Positions 1 to 7,783 of a stretch of 19,204 bases of DNA are shown here, one piece after another. Both the position numbers and the translations under genes were made by a program. Within the stretch, counting starts at the first letter, position 1. Every line of letters begins with the position of its first letter. This DNA is from an uncultured Sphingobium sp. (GTDB taxonomy: Bacteria > Pseudomonadota > Alphaproteobacteria > Sphingomonadales > Sphingomonadaceae). The notes below the pieces were generated by a model. It was not told the DNA's origin. It worked only from the letters and a program-made list of their open reading frames with translations, and searched no databases. Location of the stretch: assembly GCA_946885845.1 (NCBI GenBank), contig CAMPHJ010000035.1, positions 1 through 19,204 on the forward strand, read 5' to 3'.

Positions 1-65
1 ATGGTGTCATTTCTATCCGGGACAGATAGTGTCTTTTCTAACCGGTCCGAACATTACGTGTATGT
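1..65. other. Sequence left of the IS30 element, origin unclear
   Basis: This 65-bp stretch lies outside the left inverted repeat of the IS30 element. It contains a short dyad, CTATC (13-17) and GATAG (25-29), around a CGGGACA core. An open frame runs through it into the transposase, but it has no ribosome-binding site and no family resemblance. It resembles the terminal repeat of another insertion sequence more than coding DNA, but the window begins here, so this cannot be settled. Confidence 0.3.
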
Positions 66-95
66 GGGTGGATTCTATTTCGAAGTGCGAAATCC
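66..95 (+). repeat. Left terminal inverted repeat of the IS30 element (IRL)
   Basis: Read inward it begins GGGTGGATTC and ends GCGAAATCC. It matches the reverse complement of 1198-1226 at 24 of 29 positions with one gap. Its inner edge runs into a perfect 14-bp palindrome, AAATCCTAGGATTT (90-103), a possible transposase or promoter-control site. Confidence 0.75.
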
Positions 96-138
96 TAGGA
101 TTTATAGGGGCTTGAACCCCTTTCCAGGAAGGCAAAGG

Positions 139-1140
139 ATGAACGGCTATCAGCATCTGGGTTTGGACGAGCGGCGGCAGATTTATCAACTGGCTGCAAC
201 CGGGCGGTCCGTGCAGCAGATAGCAGTGGCGCTGGAGCGACATCGTTCGACCATCTATCGCGAGATCAAACGTAACCGGCACCTCGATGAAGAGCCAATT
301 TTTCGCGGCTATTTTCCGACCGCCGCACAAACAATGGGGGACAGACGCCGGGTGCGCGGCGGCAAGATCGCCCGAAAGCCAGAGCTTGCCGCCTATATCG
401 CCGACCGCTTGTCAGCAGCCTGGTCGCCAGAGCAGATTGCGGGATATCTTCGACGCCATCGCGGTAATCATGAAGCCGTCTGTCACGAGACCATTTACCA
501 GTTCGTCTATGGGCCGGACGGACGAAGCCAGGGCCTGTGGCGTCATCTGCCTGTTGCGCGTCGATCTCGACGGCAACGCTATTCGCGTAAGCCCCGCGGT
601 CTGCATATCCCCTTGGTCAACACAATTGGCGAACGCCCTCCCGAAATGGGTAATCGCAGTGGCTTTGGTCATTGGGAAGGCGACCTCATGATCTTCAGGT
701 TGGAATATGGCAAAGCCAACCTCACCTCGCTGGTCGAGCGCCGCAGTCGCTTTACCATCCTCACCCGCAATCCCAGTCGGCATTCCGCCGGCATCATGGC
801 GGGAATTCAGCATCACTTGCATATCCTGCCCCCTTCCCTGCGTCAGAGCATTACCTTTGACCGGGGAACCGAATTTGCCGCCTTTGCGATACTCCAGGAG
901 AAACTCGCGATGACGAGCTATTTCTGTCAGCCATCGGCGCCCTGGCAAAAGGGCAGCGTGGAAAACAGCAACGGGCGTGTACGGCGCTTCCTACCGTCTG
1001 ATACGGACTTGGCGTTGCTCTCGGATAAGGAAATCAAGGCGATTGCTGATCGCATCAACAGCACTCCTCGCAAGTGCCTGAACTATCGCACCCCGCAGGA
1101 GGTTCTGGGAGAGCAAATCACCCTTCTTAAGGCCCAATGA
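139..1140 (+). CDS. IS30-family DDE transposase
   Basis: The 333-aa transposase catalyses transposition of the surrounding element. The frame is open from base 1, but I place the start at the ATG at 139: it follows a purine-rich AGGAAGGCAAAGG ribosome-binding region and gives the family's usual N-terminus, whose first block (QHLGLDERRQIYQL) leads into a helix-turn-helix (about residues 10-45, ending RHRSTIYREIKRN). A catalytic RNase H-like core follows, with the first Asp in HWEGDLM (D182), the second in TFDRGTEF (D241) and the Glu in KGSVENSNG (E275). The D241-E275 spacing fits the IS30 DDE signature. The C-terminus (PRKCLNYRTPQEVL) is also typical. There are no frameshifts or stops, so the enzyme could be active. 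Confidence 0.95.
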   Translation: MNGYQHLGLDERRQIYQLAATGRSVQQIAVALERHRSTIYREIKRNRHLDEEPIFRGYFPTAAQTMGDRRRVRGGKIARKPELAAYIADRLSAAWSPEQIAGYLRRHRGNHEAVCHETIYQFVYGPDGRSQGLWRHLPVARRSRRQRYSRKPRGLHIPLVNTIGERPPEMGNRSGFGHWEGDLMIFRLEYGKANLTSLVERRSRFTILTRNPSRHSAGIMAGIQHHLHILPPSLRQSITFDRGTEFAAFAILQEKLAMTSYFCQPSAPWQKGSVENSNGRVRRFLPSDTDLALLSDKEIKAIADRINSTPRKCLNYRTPQEVLGEQITLLKAQ

Positions 1141-1147
1141 ATTTTGC

Positions 1148-1179
1148 CATCCAGGGTGGGGCTCGCCCCACCCTGGATG
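1148..1179. repeat. Perfect 15-bp inverted repeat inside the IS, after the transposase
   Basis: The arms CATCCAGGGTGGGGC (1148-1162) and GCCCCACCCTGGATG (1165-1179) are perfectly complementary around a 2-nt TC centre. It starts 8 bp after the transposase stop and precedes the right terminal repeat. Neither strand has a T-tract after the stem, so it is not a standard intrinsic terminator. It could be a transcription-blocking or RNA-stabilising hairpin that keeps transcripts from crossing the element end, in either direction. Confidence 0.7.
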
Positions 1180-1197
1180 AAATGCTACGCATCCCAT

Positions 1198-1226
1198 GGA
1201 TGTCGCGCTTCAAATCGAAACCGCCC
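1198..1226 (+). repeat. Right terminal inverted repeat of the IS30 element (IRR)
   Basis: On the plus strand it begins GGATGTCGCGCTTC and ends ACCGCCC. Its reverse complement aligns with 66-95 with five mismatches and one gap. It lies downstream of the transposase stop, as expected for the family. An in-frame ATG at 1196 extends the mazG frame backwards through this repeat, but that extension is IS sequence, not mazG. Confidence 0.75.
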
Positions 1227-1270
1227 TGAAACCCGCCCTGTTCAAACTCATTCATTTCTCAGGATCATTC

Positions 1271-2059
1271 ATGGTTTCCAACGCCAACCCAACCCCCGCC
1301 GACATCATGCCACTCGCCAAAGTCATGGCCAGATTGCGGAACCCGGAAACAGGTTGCTCCTGGGACATCAAACAGGATTTTACCAGCATCGCACCTTACA
1401 CGATCGAAGAAGCCTATGAAGTCGCTGACGCTATCGAACGCAATGATATGACCGCGCTCCAGGACGAATTGGGCGATCTGCTGCTCCAGGTCGTGTTTCA
1501 CAGCCATATTGCCGAACAGGCCGGACATTTCATACTCCAGGATGTAATCGACGGCATCGTCGAAAAGATGGTTCGACGGCACCCTCACATATTTGGCAAC
1601 GATACGGATCGTGAGAACGGCCATATCCGCTGGGAGGATATCAAAGCCGCCGAACGCGCTGGTAAAGATGACGACAGCAGCGCTCTGGCCGGTGTGGCCA
1701 AAGCTCTGCCCGCATTACTTCGCGCCGAAAAGATACAAAAGCGCGCCGCACGCACCAGCTTCGACTGGCCTGACATGGATGGCGTCATTGCCAAGATCGA
1801 GGAAGAGTTGCAGGAAGTCCGCGACGCCACAACTCCAGAGGAGCATCAAGACGAAATCGGGGACCTTCTCTTTGCCGTCGTGAACCTCGCGCGCCATCTG
1901 AAGGTAGATGCCGAAGTCGCCCTACGTGCGGCAACGGCGAAGTTCGAAGGTCGGTTCCGCGCAATGGAATCCATGGCTGGAGGCGATTTCCTCGATCTTA
2001 CTTTGGGCGAGAAAGAAGCTTTGTGGAAACAAGCCAAGCGGCAGCATGATCGGTTGTAA
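1271..2059 (+). CDS. mazG: Nucleoside triphosphate pyrophosphohydrolase MazG
   Basis: MazG hydrolyses (d)NTPs to monophosphates plus pyrophosphate, and is linked to housecleaning of aberrant nucleotides and to the starvation response. The 262-aa product has the duplicated all-alpha MazG fold. The first domain has IEEAYE (residues 45-50) and DELGDLLLQVVFH (65-77); the second has IEEELQEV (177-184) and DEIGDLLFAVVN (194-205). The acidic residues of these EExxE and ExxD motifs bind Mg2+. The start at 1271 follows an AGGA (1261-1264) and gives the normal length. The longer frame from 1196 only reads through the IS terminal repeat. The gene converges on hflX with a 61-bp gap. In other alphaproteobacteria it also neighbours hflX. 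Its original promoter region has probably been affected by the IS insertion. Confidence 0.95.
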   Translation: MVSNANPTPADIMPLAKVMARLRNPETGCSWDIKQDFTSIAPYTIEEAYEVADAIERNDMTALQDELGDLLLQVVFHSHIAEQAGHFILQDVIDGIVEKMVRRHPHIFGNDTDRENGHIRWEDIKAAERAGKDDDSSALAGVAKALPALLRAEKIQKRAARTSFDWPDMDGVIAKIEEELQEVRDATTPEEHQDEIGDLLFAVVNLARHLKVDAEVALRAATAKFEGRFRAMESMAGGDFLDLTLGEKEALWKQAKRQHDRL

Positions 2060-2120
2060 TTCGGCTGTCCGCGACTGTTTCAATCCCCATGATCCGCATG
2101 AGAGCGAAGCCGAAAGCCAA

Positions 2121-3455
2121 TCAGACTTCAGTTCGACCACGCTTCATGAACCGGGTGAGAGCGGAATCAGAAAGGCGGACTTCAATCTGCATCTCCCCGT
2201 CTTCCGCAGTGCTGCCTATCACCTCGCCATGTTCGTGCAGCCATGCTATCGCCGCGCCGTCGGAAAGGGGCAAGCGTAGTTGATGGATTTGCGCGCCCGA
2301 GGTCAACTGGGCGCTAATCACCCGTTGCAGCCCATCGACCCCCTGCCCGGTTATTGCGGACAGCAGCATCACGTCGCCCCGACGCTCTGCTAGTTCGCGC
2401 ACCCGCTCCGCAGCATCATCGTCCAGCAGGTCCAGCTTGTTCCATGCTTCGATGATCGGCGGCGCATCTTCCCCGTCTCCTTCCAGCGCGACTTCGCCGG
2501 CGACGCCCATCTCACTAAGTACATCCATGACATCGTCACGCTGCGCTTCGCTATCGGGGTGGGCGATGTCACGGACGTGGATGATGAGGTCGGCCGACAG
2601 AACTTCTTCCAAAGTGGCCCGGAAAGCTGCGATCAACTGGGTAGGGAGATCGGAGACGAACCCAACCGTGTCAGACAGGATCGCTTTGTCCAATCCCGGC
2701 AGCGCAATCTGCCTCATGGTGGGGTCCAAGGTCGCGAACAGTAAGTCTTCCGCCATGACGTCTGCGCCCGTCATCCGGTTGAACAGCGTGGATTTACCCG
2801 CATTGGTATAGCCGACCAGAGCGATCACGGGCCATGGAGCGCGCTGCCGCCGGGCGCGGTGGAGACTGCGGGTACGCGTAACCTGATCCAGTTCGCGGCG
2901 AATCTTGGCCATTCGGTCCCGGATCATCCGGCGGTCAGCCTCAATCTGGGTTTCACCAGGGCCGCCTAGAAAGCCGAAGCCGCCCCGCTGCCTTTCCAGG
3001 TGAGTCCAGCTACGGACAAGTCGACCCGCCTGATAATCTAGGTGAGCCAACTCAACCTGGAGTCGTCCCTCATTGGTTGCTGCCCGTTCACCGAATATTT
3101 CCAGGATCAGACCGGTTCGGTCGATTACCTTTGTGGATGTGGCTTTTTCCAGATTGCTCTGCTGGACTGGGCTGAGCGCATTGTCGATGATGACAAGCTC
3201 TGCTTCCTCAGCCTCGGCAAGTGCCGCAATCTGGTCGACCTGCCCACTGCCAAACAGAGTCGCAGGTTTTCGATCTCGTACACGGAAAGCCTGAGCCGCG
3301 CGCACATCGATACCAATGGCGAGAGCCAGGCCCTTCGCCTCCTCTAGTCGTGCTTCGCTGTCACGCCTTTCGGCACCGTGCACTTCCGCGCGCACAATGA
3401 TTGCGCGCGCACCGCGCGATACTTCATCATCGGAGTCGCGATTGAAGACAGCCAT
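2121..3455 (-). CDS. hflX: GTPase HflX
   Basis: HflX is a ribosome-associated GTPase. In E. coli it binds the 50S subunit and splits stalled or heat-damaged ribosomes. The 444-aa product has the N-terminal HflX domain with a glycine-rich segment (RGGFGFLGGPGETQIEADRR, 157-176), then the G domain: G1 GYTNAGKS (215-222), G3 DTVG (262-265), G4 NKLD (339-342) and G5 SAI (366-368). Length and motifs are normal. It is the last gene of the minus-strand block and follows hfq with a 68-nt gap. The hfq-hflX pairing is widely conserved in proteobacteria, which supports co-transcription. It converges with mazG. Confidence 0.95.
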   Translation of the reverse strand: MAVFNRDSDDEVSRGARAIIVRAEVHGAERRDSEARLEEAKGLALAIGIDVRAAQAFRVRDRKPATLFGSGQVDQIAALAEAEEAELVIIDNALSPVQQSNLEKATSTKVIDRTGLILEIFGERAATNEGRLQVELAHLDYQAGRLVRSWTHLERQRGGFGFLGGPGETQIEADRRMIRDRMAKIRRELDQVTRTRSLHRARRQRAPWPVIALVGYTNAGKSTLFNRMTGADVMAEDLLFATLDPTMRQIALPGLDKAILSDTVGFVSDLPTQLIAAFRATLEEVLSADLIIHVRDIAHPDSEAQRDDVMDVLSEMGVAGEVALEGDGEDAPPIIEAWNKLDLLDDDAAERVRELAERRGDVMLLSAITGQGVDGLQRVISAQLTSGAQIHQLRLPLSDGAAIAWLHEHGEVIGSTAEDGEMQIEVRLSDSALTRFMKRGRTEV

Positions 3456-3523
3456 GTTCGCCTAGCGCCTCAAACAGCTGCGCGCTTGGACCGCACGAAC
3501 AAAGGACAAATGGCCAACAGCGT

Positions 3524-4006
3524 TCAATCGTCATCCTCGCCTTCACCGCTCAGGTCAAGCGCCTGCAAGGGCTGAACCGTGGAGATCGCGTGCTTGTAAA
3601 CCAGTTGGACCATACCGTCGCGTTCCAACAACATGCAGAACAGATCAAAGGCCGCAATCTCACCCTGCAACATCACGCCGTTCACCAGGAACATGGTGAC
3701 AGGGCTGCCCGATTTGCGCACTGCGTTCAAAAAGATTTCTTGCAGCAACTTGCCTTTGCCGTTTCCGTCGCCGATCTTTCGCAAGTCCGTCAGGTCCATG
3801 GACTGTGCGGGCATGACGGTAGAGATCGCGTGCTTGTAGACTAGTTGCGACTGACCATCGCGGCGCAGCAGCACAGAAAAATTGTCAAACCAAGTGATAA
3901 TGCCCTGCAGCTTCACACCCTTCACCAGGAACATGGTGACCGGAGTCTTTGTCTTGCGCAGGTTGTTCAGGAAAATATCCTGAAGATTGTTCATCTTATC
4001 GGCCAT
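3524..4006 (-). CDS. hfq: RNA chaperone Hfq, tandem two-domain form
   Basis: Hfq binds small RNAs and mRNAs and promotes their pairing; the classical protein has about 80-100 residues, one Sm-like domain, and works as a homohexamer. This 160-aa product holds two full copies, residues about 8-72 and 88-152, identical at 44 of 65 aligned positions by my hand count. Both keep LQ.IFLN, VTMFLV.GV and the Sm2 motif VYKHAISTV. They differ at RNA-contact sites: the rim patch is RKTK in copy 1 and RKSG in copy 2; the distal-face Lys (GVKLQG) is Met in copy 2; the proximal position after FD is Asn in copy 1 and Leu in copy 2. A short linker ([12 protein letters not shown]) joins them, and the tail is acidic (GEGEDDD). 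An ATG at 4018 is possible, but its AAGGA abuts it. The ATG at 4006, 12 nt after AAGGA, starts the usual MADK.NNLQ and is preferred. Confidence 0.95.
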   Translation of the reverse strand: MADKMNNLQDIFLNNLRKTKTPVTMFLVKGVKLQGIITWFDNFSVLLRRDGQSQLVYKHAISTVMPAQSMDLTDLRKIGDGNGKGKLLQEIFLNAVRKSGSPVTMFLVNGVMLQGEIAAFDLFCMLLERDGMVQLVYKHAISTVQPLQALDLSGEGEDDD

Positions 4007-4018
4007 GGTGGTTGCCAT

Positions 4019-4160
4019 TCCTTATTGGCGGGACGTTACCCGCTCTCGCACCCCTGGGCAGGGTGTCTTGCCTGCTCCCGCCTGTCGGTAGCCTGCGGAA
4101 CCTACCGCAATTGCGAAGGGGCGTCCATGCCTCTGATGTGCGATACCTGATCCCAAAGTG
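4019..4160 (-). promoter_or_regulatory. hfq upstream region with candidate promoter and structured leader
   Basis: The 154 nt between ntrX and the hfq start hold no gene. On the minus strand a perfect TTGACA (4164-4159) overlaps the ntrX stop codon and could serve as a -35 box, although no good -10 follows at 16-18 nt. Further down are two small inverted repeats, CGGTAG/CTACCG (4086-4091, 4102-4107) and CACCC/GGGTG (4049-4053, 4061-4065), which could fold in the hfq 5' UTR. A ribosome-binding AAGGA sits at 4023-4019. The promoter assignment is tentative. Confidence 0.35.
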
Positions 4161-5534
4161 TCAATTATCCTTGCCATCCGTAATGCCCAACAGCTTTAGC
4201 TTGCGATGCAGAGCGGACCGCTCCATCCCGATGAATGTCGCCGTGCGCGAGATGTTTCCTGAAAAGCGCCTGATCTGGATGCGCAGATATTCTCGCTCAA
4301 AACTCTCGCGCGCCTCGCGAAGTGGGGCGCCCATGATGGCGGACTGCCCCATCCCTTCCCCGCCGCCATTGTTTGTCAATTCACTGGGCAGCATATCGAG
4401 TTCGATCCGGCCAATTCGTTCGCCAGGTGCGAGGATCATTGTGCGTTCGATAACGTTGCGAAGCTGGCGGACATTGCCGGGCCATTCATTCGCCTGAAGC
4501 GCGGCCATGGCGTCGCTGGCGATTTCTGGTGCGGGGACGCGGCGGTCAGCGGCAAACCGGGCCAAATAATGTTCAACAAGCGGTGGAATATCGTCCCTTC
4601 GTTCAGACAGAGACGGAATGACAAGCGGCACGACATTGAGACGATAGAACAAATCCTCACGGAACCGCCGTTCCTCTATCTCTATTGCCAGGTCGCGGGC
4701 GGAGGAGGAAATGACACGAACATCGACCTTGACCAGCCGTTGCCCGCCGACCCGTGTGAAGCTTTGATCCGTCAGGACGCGCAGAATCTTGCCCTGCGTA
4801 GTAAGCGGCATGTCTGCTATTTCATCCAGATAGAGCGTGCCGCCATGCGACTGTTCCAAATAGCCCGGCCGTACCAACCCGCTGGGGTCCTCGACGCCGA
4901 ACAATTCCTCCTCAACCCGGTCAGGGTCCATCCGTGCTGCCGCTACGACGATGAAAGGAGCGTCCGCCCGCCCACTCCAACTGTGAAGCATGCGCGCTGC
5001 TACTTCCTTTCCGACACCTGCAGAGCCTGAGATGAGAACGCGGCTCCCGGTGCCCGCAACCTTCTTGATCGTCGCGCGCACGGCATTAATCGCGGCCGAA
5101 GTGCCGGTCAGTTCGTCGTCCTGGCCAAATCGGGCGCGCAATACCTGATTTTCGCGTCGTAGCCTCTCGGTTTCCGTCGCGCGTGACACAAGATGAAGCA
5201 GTCGGTCCGCCTCGAACGGCTTTTCGATGAAATCAGCCGCCCCTTTTCGGATCGCCGCGACGGCCGTGTCGATATTACCATGTCCGGAGATCATCAGAAT
5301 GGGTATGGTGGCATCGCGCCGTTTAATTTCCTCCAGCAATTCCAAGCCGTCTAGCTTCGACCCCTGAAGCCACACATCCAGCAGCACCAAAGAAGGACGC
5401 CGTGCGTCCAGCGCCTCGATCGCACTGTCGCTGTTTGCGGCAGTGCGAGTGGTGAAACCCTCATCCTCCAAAACACCCGCGACCAGATCGCGAATGTCTT
5501 CCTCGTCATCGACTACCAGAATATCAAGCGCCAT
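4161..5534 (-). CDS. ntrX: Two-component response regulator NtrX
   Basis: NtrX is the response regulator partnered with the membrane kinase NtrY. In alphaproteobacteria the pair is linked to nitrogen metabolism, redox and envelope control. The 457-aa product has a receiver domain (phosphoacceptor D53 in VLLDVWL; K105 in IEKPF), an AAA+ domain with Walker A GSAGVGKE (170-177), Walker B TLYLDE (233-238) and FREDLFYRLN (291-300), and a C-terminal Fis-type helix-turn-helix (about 425-447, ending SALHRKLKLLG). The GAFTGA loop that touches sigma54 is absent: after EEELFG the chain reads VEDPSGLVRPGYLEQ where NtrC has [10 protein letters not shown]. It therefore probably does not act as a sigma54 activator. 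Its start overlaps the ntrY stop by about 11 nt, which suggests translational coupling. Confidence 0.95.
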   Translation of the reverse strand: MALDILVVDDEEDIRDLVAGVLEDEGFTTRTAANSDSAIEALDARRPSLVLLDVWLQGSKLDGLELLEEIKRRDATIPILMISGHGNIDTAVAAIRKGAADFIEKPFEADRLLHLVSRATETERLRRENQVLRARFGQDDELTGTSAAINAVRATIKKVAGTGSRVLISGSAGVGKEVAARMLHSWSGRADAPFIVVAAARMDPDRVEEELFGVEDPSGLVRPGYLEQSHGGTLYLDEIADMPLTTQGKILRVLTDQSFTRVGGQRLVKVDVRVISSSARDLAIEIEERRFREDLFYRLNVVPLVIPSLSERRDDIPPLVEHYLARFAADRRVPAPEIASDAMAALQANEWPGNVRQLRNVIERTMILAPGERIGRIELDMLPSELTNNGGGEGMGQSAIMGAPLREARESFEREYLRIQIRRFSGNISRTATFIGMERSALHRKLKLLGITDGKDN

Positions 5535-7776
5535 TGGCCGTCACTTTTCCTTTGGGCATGGTCAAGGCCTGCCCTTCTTCCAATTTTTCAAGCGCCCCGA
5601 TGGGGAAACGAAGAGCGACCAAGGTTCCGCCGCCGTTTGCATCATCCAGACGGATCTCGCCCATATGTTCCTCAACGATCTTCTTGACGATCGCCAGCCC
5701 TAGACCCGTACCTTTTGTGCGCGTGGTCATATAAGGTTCCAGCACCCTCTCGCGTTCCGGTGGCAGTCCGATGCCGTCGTCGCGTACCTCAATCAGCAAA
5801 TGGGCATCCTGTCGGCTCATCCACATGCTGACATGCCCTCGCGGTTCGCCCGTCGCCGGATCGGGCTTGGGTTCAATAGCTTCCACCGCATTCTTGACGA
5901 TGTTGGTCAGCGCCTGTCCCAATTGGCGCCGATCGCACACCAGTTCGACATCCGGTATGTCCGTGCTGAATTCAAAATTGATGCTGGGATGCGCTACCTC
6001 ATGCAGAAAAAGTGCATGGCGCGCAATGTCGCCCACCGCTTCGCGCCGAAAAACAGGCTTTGGCATACGCGCAAAAGAAGAAAATTCGTCCACGATGCGC
6101 CGCAGGTCGCCAACCTGCCGTACGATCGTTCCGGTCAGGCGGGTGAAGGTACTCTTGTCGCTGGTCACTTCGTCAGCATAGCGGCGCTGGAGACGTTCGG
6201 CGGCGAGTTGGATCGGCGTCAGCGGGTTCTTGATCTCATGCGCGATCCGGCGCGCAACGTCGGACCATGCGGCACGCCGTTGATCCGAAAGCTGCTGCGT
6301 GATGTCGTCGAAGGTCAGGATGTGCCGCGACGCATCTTGAGAAAATTTGACGGCCAAGGTCCGCGTTTCGCCATAGACCCTTGTCTGAACGACGCCGGCA
6401 TCTTCTCCCGACGTGATAAGCGCGCCCAATTCGGGCGAAACTTCATTCAGCGGACGGCCCACCGGATCATCCCCCTCCCGCACCAGAATCGCGGCTGCCG
6501 AACTGTTGAGTAGCAGGATGACGCCGTCATGATCGACCGACAACACACCGGCCGATACGCCAGACAGGATCGCCTCAATGAAGGCCCGACGTTCGTCCAA
6601 TTGGCTGTTTGCGGCCACCAGAGCGCCCGTCTGCGCCTCCAGCCGCTGCGTCATCCGATTGAAAGCCGATGCCAGCGTGCCAATCTCATCGCGCGATTGC
6701 GGACTGGTAACGCGCGCTGATAGGTCGCCCGCCGTGATCCGTCGTGCAGCTGTCACCAATTCGTTGACAGGCCGAACCATCCAGTCGGCAACGGCCAGCG
6801 CGATATAGACCGCTATGCCGACGAGCAACAACGACCCGACAAAGAGCGCCACGTTGAATCGCAGTTGCAACGCACGGGATTGAGCAGCGAATATGTCATA
6901 GTCCGCCAACACTTTCTGAGCTCGCTCAACATTACTGAACGCCGTGGACCCTGAATCCCGCGTGGCATACAGATAAATTTTCGCGCCTGGATAAAGCAGC
7001 GTTACCGCCTCAATCTGGGTGGGCTTGGTCGCGACAACGACGTTCTCTCCCGATGCCAGCCGCCGGACGACATCATCCGACAGCATTTCGGACGCGGGGC
7101 GACTTTCCGGGTCTACCGTAGCAGCCGTGCGTGCAACGCCATCATCACCAACTTCGATGATGGCGGACCGGTTGAGCTTTCGGGTCACAACCTGATAAAT
7201 GAATCCCTCGGCGAAACGCGGACTCGAAACCTTCGATTGGGACAAATAGTCGCGCAGGTCGCTCGCCATGGTGACGGTTTCGTCACCCACCTCGCGGAGA
7301 TTCTGCTCATAATAACCGTGCGCTAAGTCGCTGGCATTCTGCAACATGCCCCGCGCGCTGTCAGAAAACCAGAATTGCACACCATATTGGAACAGCAGCG
7401 AAGCAAAGATCACGACCAGCAGCATCGGGACGCTAGCAACCAGTGAAAAGATCGCCACCAACCGCACATGCAACTGTCCATCGCTGCCAATCGCTGACTG
7501 CGCCGCGCGCCGACGGGCGACGCGCCGCCCGAGCAGAACCAGCAGAGCGATGGCCGGAACCAGATTGCAGACTAGCAGTAGCGCCACGATCGGCGGCGTG
7601 AGCAGCGTGTAGGACTGCCCCTGCCCGGACAGCAGAAAATAGGTGAGTCCAGCGGTTCCCACGAACAGCAGCAGCGTTGCTGTTTCGACCAAAGGAGCCA
7701 ATCGACGGCGCAGGAATGGTGGAACAAGCTTCTTCCACGTCCGACCCCGTCTGGGGAGAGTCACTGCGCCTTCCAT
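5524..7776 (-). CDS. ntrY: Sensor histidine kinase NtrY
   Basis: NtrY is the inner-membrane kinase for NtrX. From the ATG at 7776 the product has 750 aa, normal for the family. Four hydrophobic segments (about 28-50, 60-82, 105-130, 307-332) flank a periplasmic region of roughly 175 residues. Then come a HAMP linker (about 333-385), a PAS-like domain (about 395-495), a HisKA domain with phospho-acceptor H513 in [13 protein letters not shown], and an ATPase domain with N-box NIVKNAVEA (625-633), DDGIG (667-671) and GTGLGL (689-694). The open frame extends upstream to 8022, but that part is the shadow of ntrC. No clear Shine-Dalgarno precedes 7776. A GTG at 7764, after GGAAGG, is an alternative start that would remove only four residues. 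Confidence 0.95.
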   Translation of the reverse strand: MEGAVTLPRRGRTWKKLVPPFLRRRLAPLVETATLLLFVGTAGLTYFLLSGQGQSYTLLTPPIVALLLVCNLVPAIALLVLLGRRVARRRAAQSAIGSDGQLHVRLVAIFSLVASVPMLLVVIFASLLFQYGVQFWFSDSARGMLQNASDLAHGYYEQNLREVGDETVTMASDLRDYLSQSKVSSPRFAEGFIYQVVTRKLNRSAIIEVGDDGVARTAATVDPESRPASEMLSDDVVRRLASGENVVVATKPTQIEAVTLLYPGAKIYLYATRDSGSTAFSNVERAQKVLADYDIFAAQSRALQLRFNVALFVGSLLLVGIAVYIALAVADWMVRPVNELVTAARRITAGDLSARVTSPQSRDEIGTLASAFNRMTQRLEAQTGALVAANSQLDERRAFIEAILSGVSAGVLSVDHDGVILLLNSSAAAILVREGDDPVGRPLNEVSPELGALITSGEDAGVVQTRVYGETRTLAVKFSQDASRHILTFDDITQQLSDQRRAAWSDVARRIAHEIKNPLTPIQLAAERLQRRYADEVTSDKSTFTRLTGTIVRQVGDLRRIVDEFSSFARMPKPVFRREAVGDIARHALFLHEVAHPSINFEFSTDIPDVELVCDRRQLGQALTNIVKNAVEAIEPKPDPATGEPRGHVSMWMSRQDAHLLIEVRDDGIGLPPERERVLEPYMTTRTKGTGLGLAIVKKIVEEHMGEIRLDDANGGGTLVALRFPIGALEKLEEGQALTMPKGKVTANGA

Positions 7777-7783
7777 AGTGGCA

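Larger units (their letters stand above)
66..1226 (+). mobile_element. IS30-family insertion sequence, apparently complete
   Basis: The element is about 1161 bp, within the usual IS30-family range. It is bounded by imperfect terminal inverted repeats at 66-95 and 1198-1226 that agree at 24 of 29 positions with one 1-nt gap, both ending in GGG(T/C)GG when read inward. It carries one intact transposase gene (139-1140) and a perfect hairpin between the gene and the right end. IS30 elements normally duplicate 2-3 bp of target. The flanks here (TGT on the left, TGA on the right) show no clear duplication, so the insertion may be old or an end may have been rearranged. The right end lies 44 bp before the mazG start, so the element has replaced or displaced the original upstream region of mazG. 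Confidence 0.8.

Noticed and set aside
1..138. In-frame ATG at position 1 extending the transposase by 46 residues
   Set aside because: The extension runs through the left terminal repeat and beyond the IS, has no family similarity, and the ATG at 139 has a ribosome-binding site.
1148..1179. Intrinsic terminator for the transposase
   Set aside because: The stem is perfect but no T-tract follows on either strand, so I list it only as an inverted repeat.
1196..1270. Longer mazG start inside the IS terminal repeat
   Set aside because: These 25 codons are the IS right repeat and spacer. The ATG at 1271 has AGGA upstream and gives the normal MazG length.
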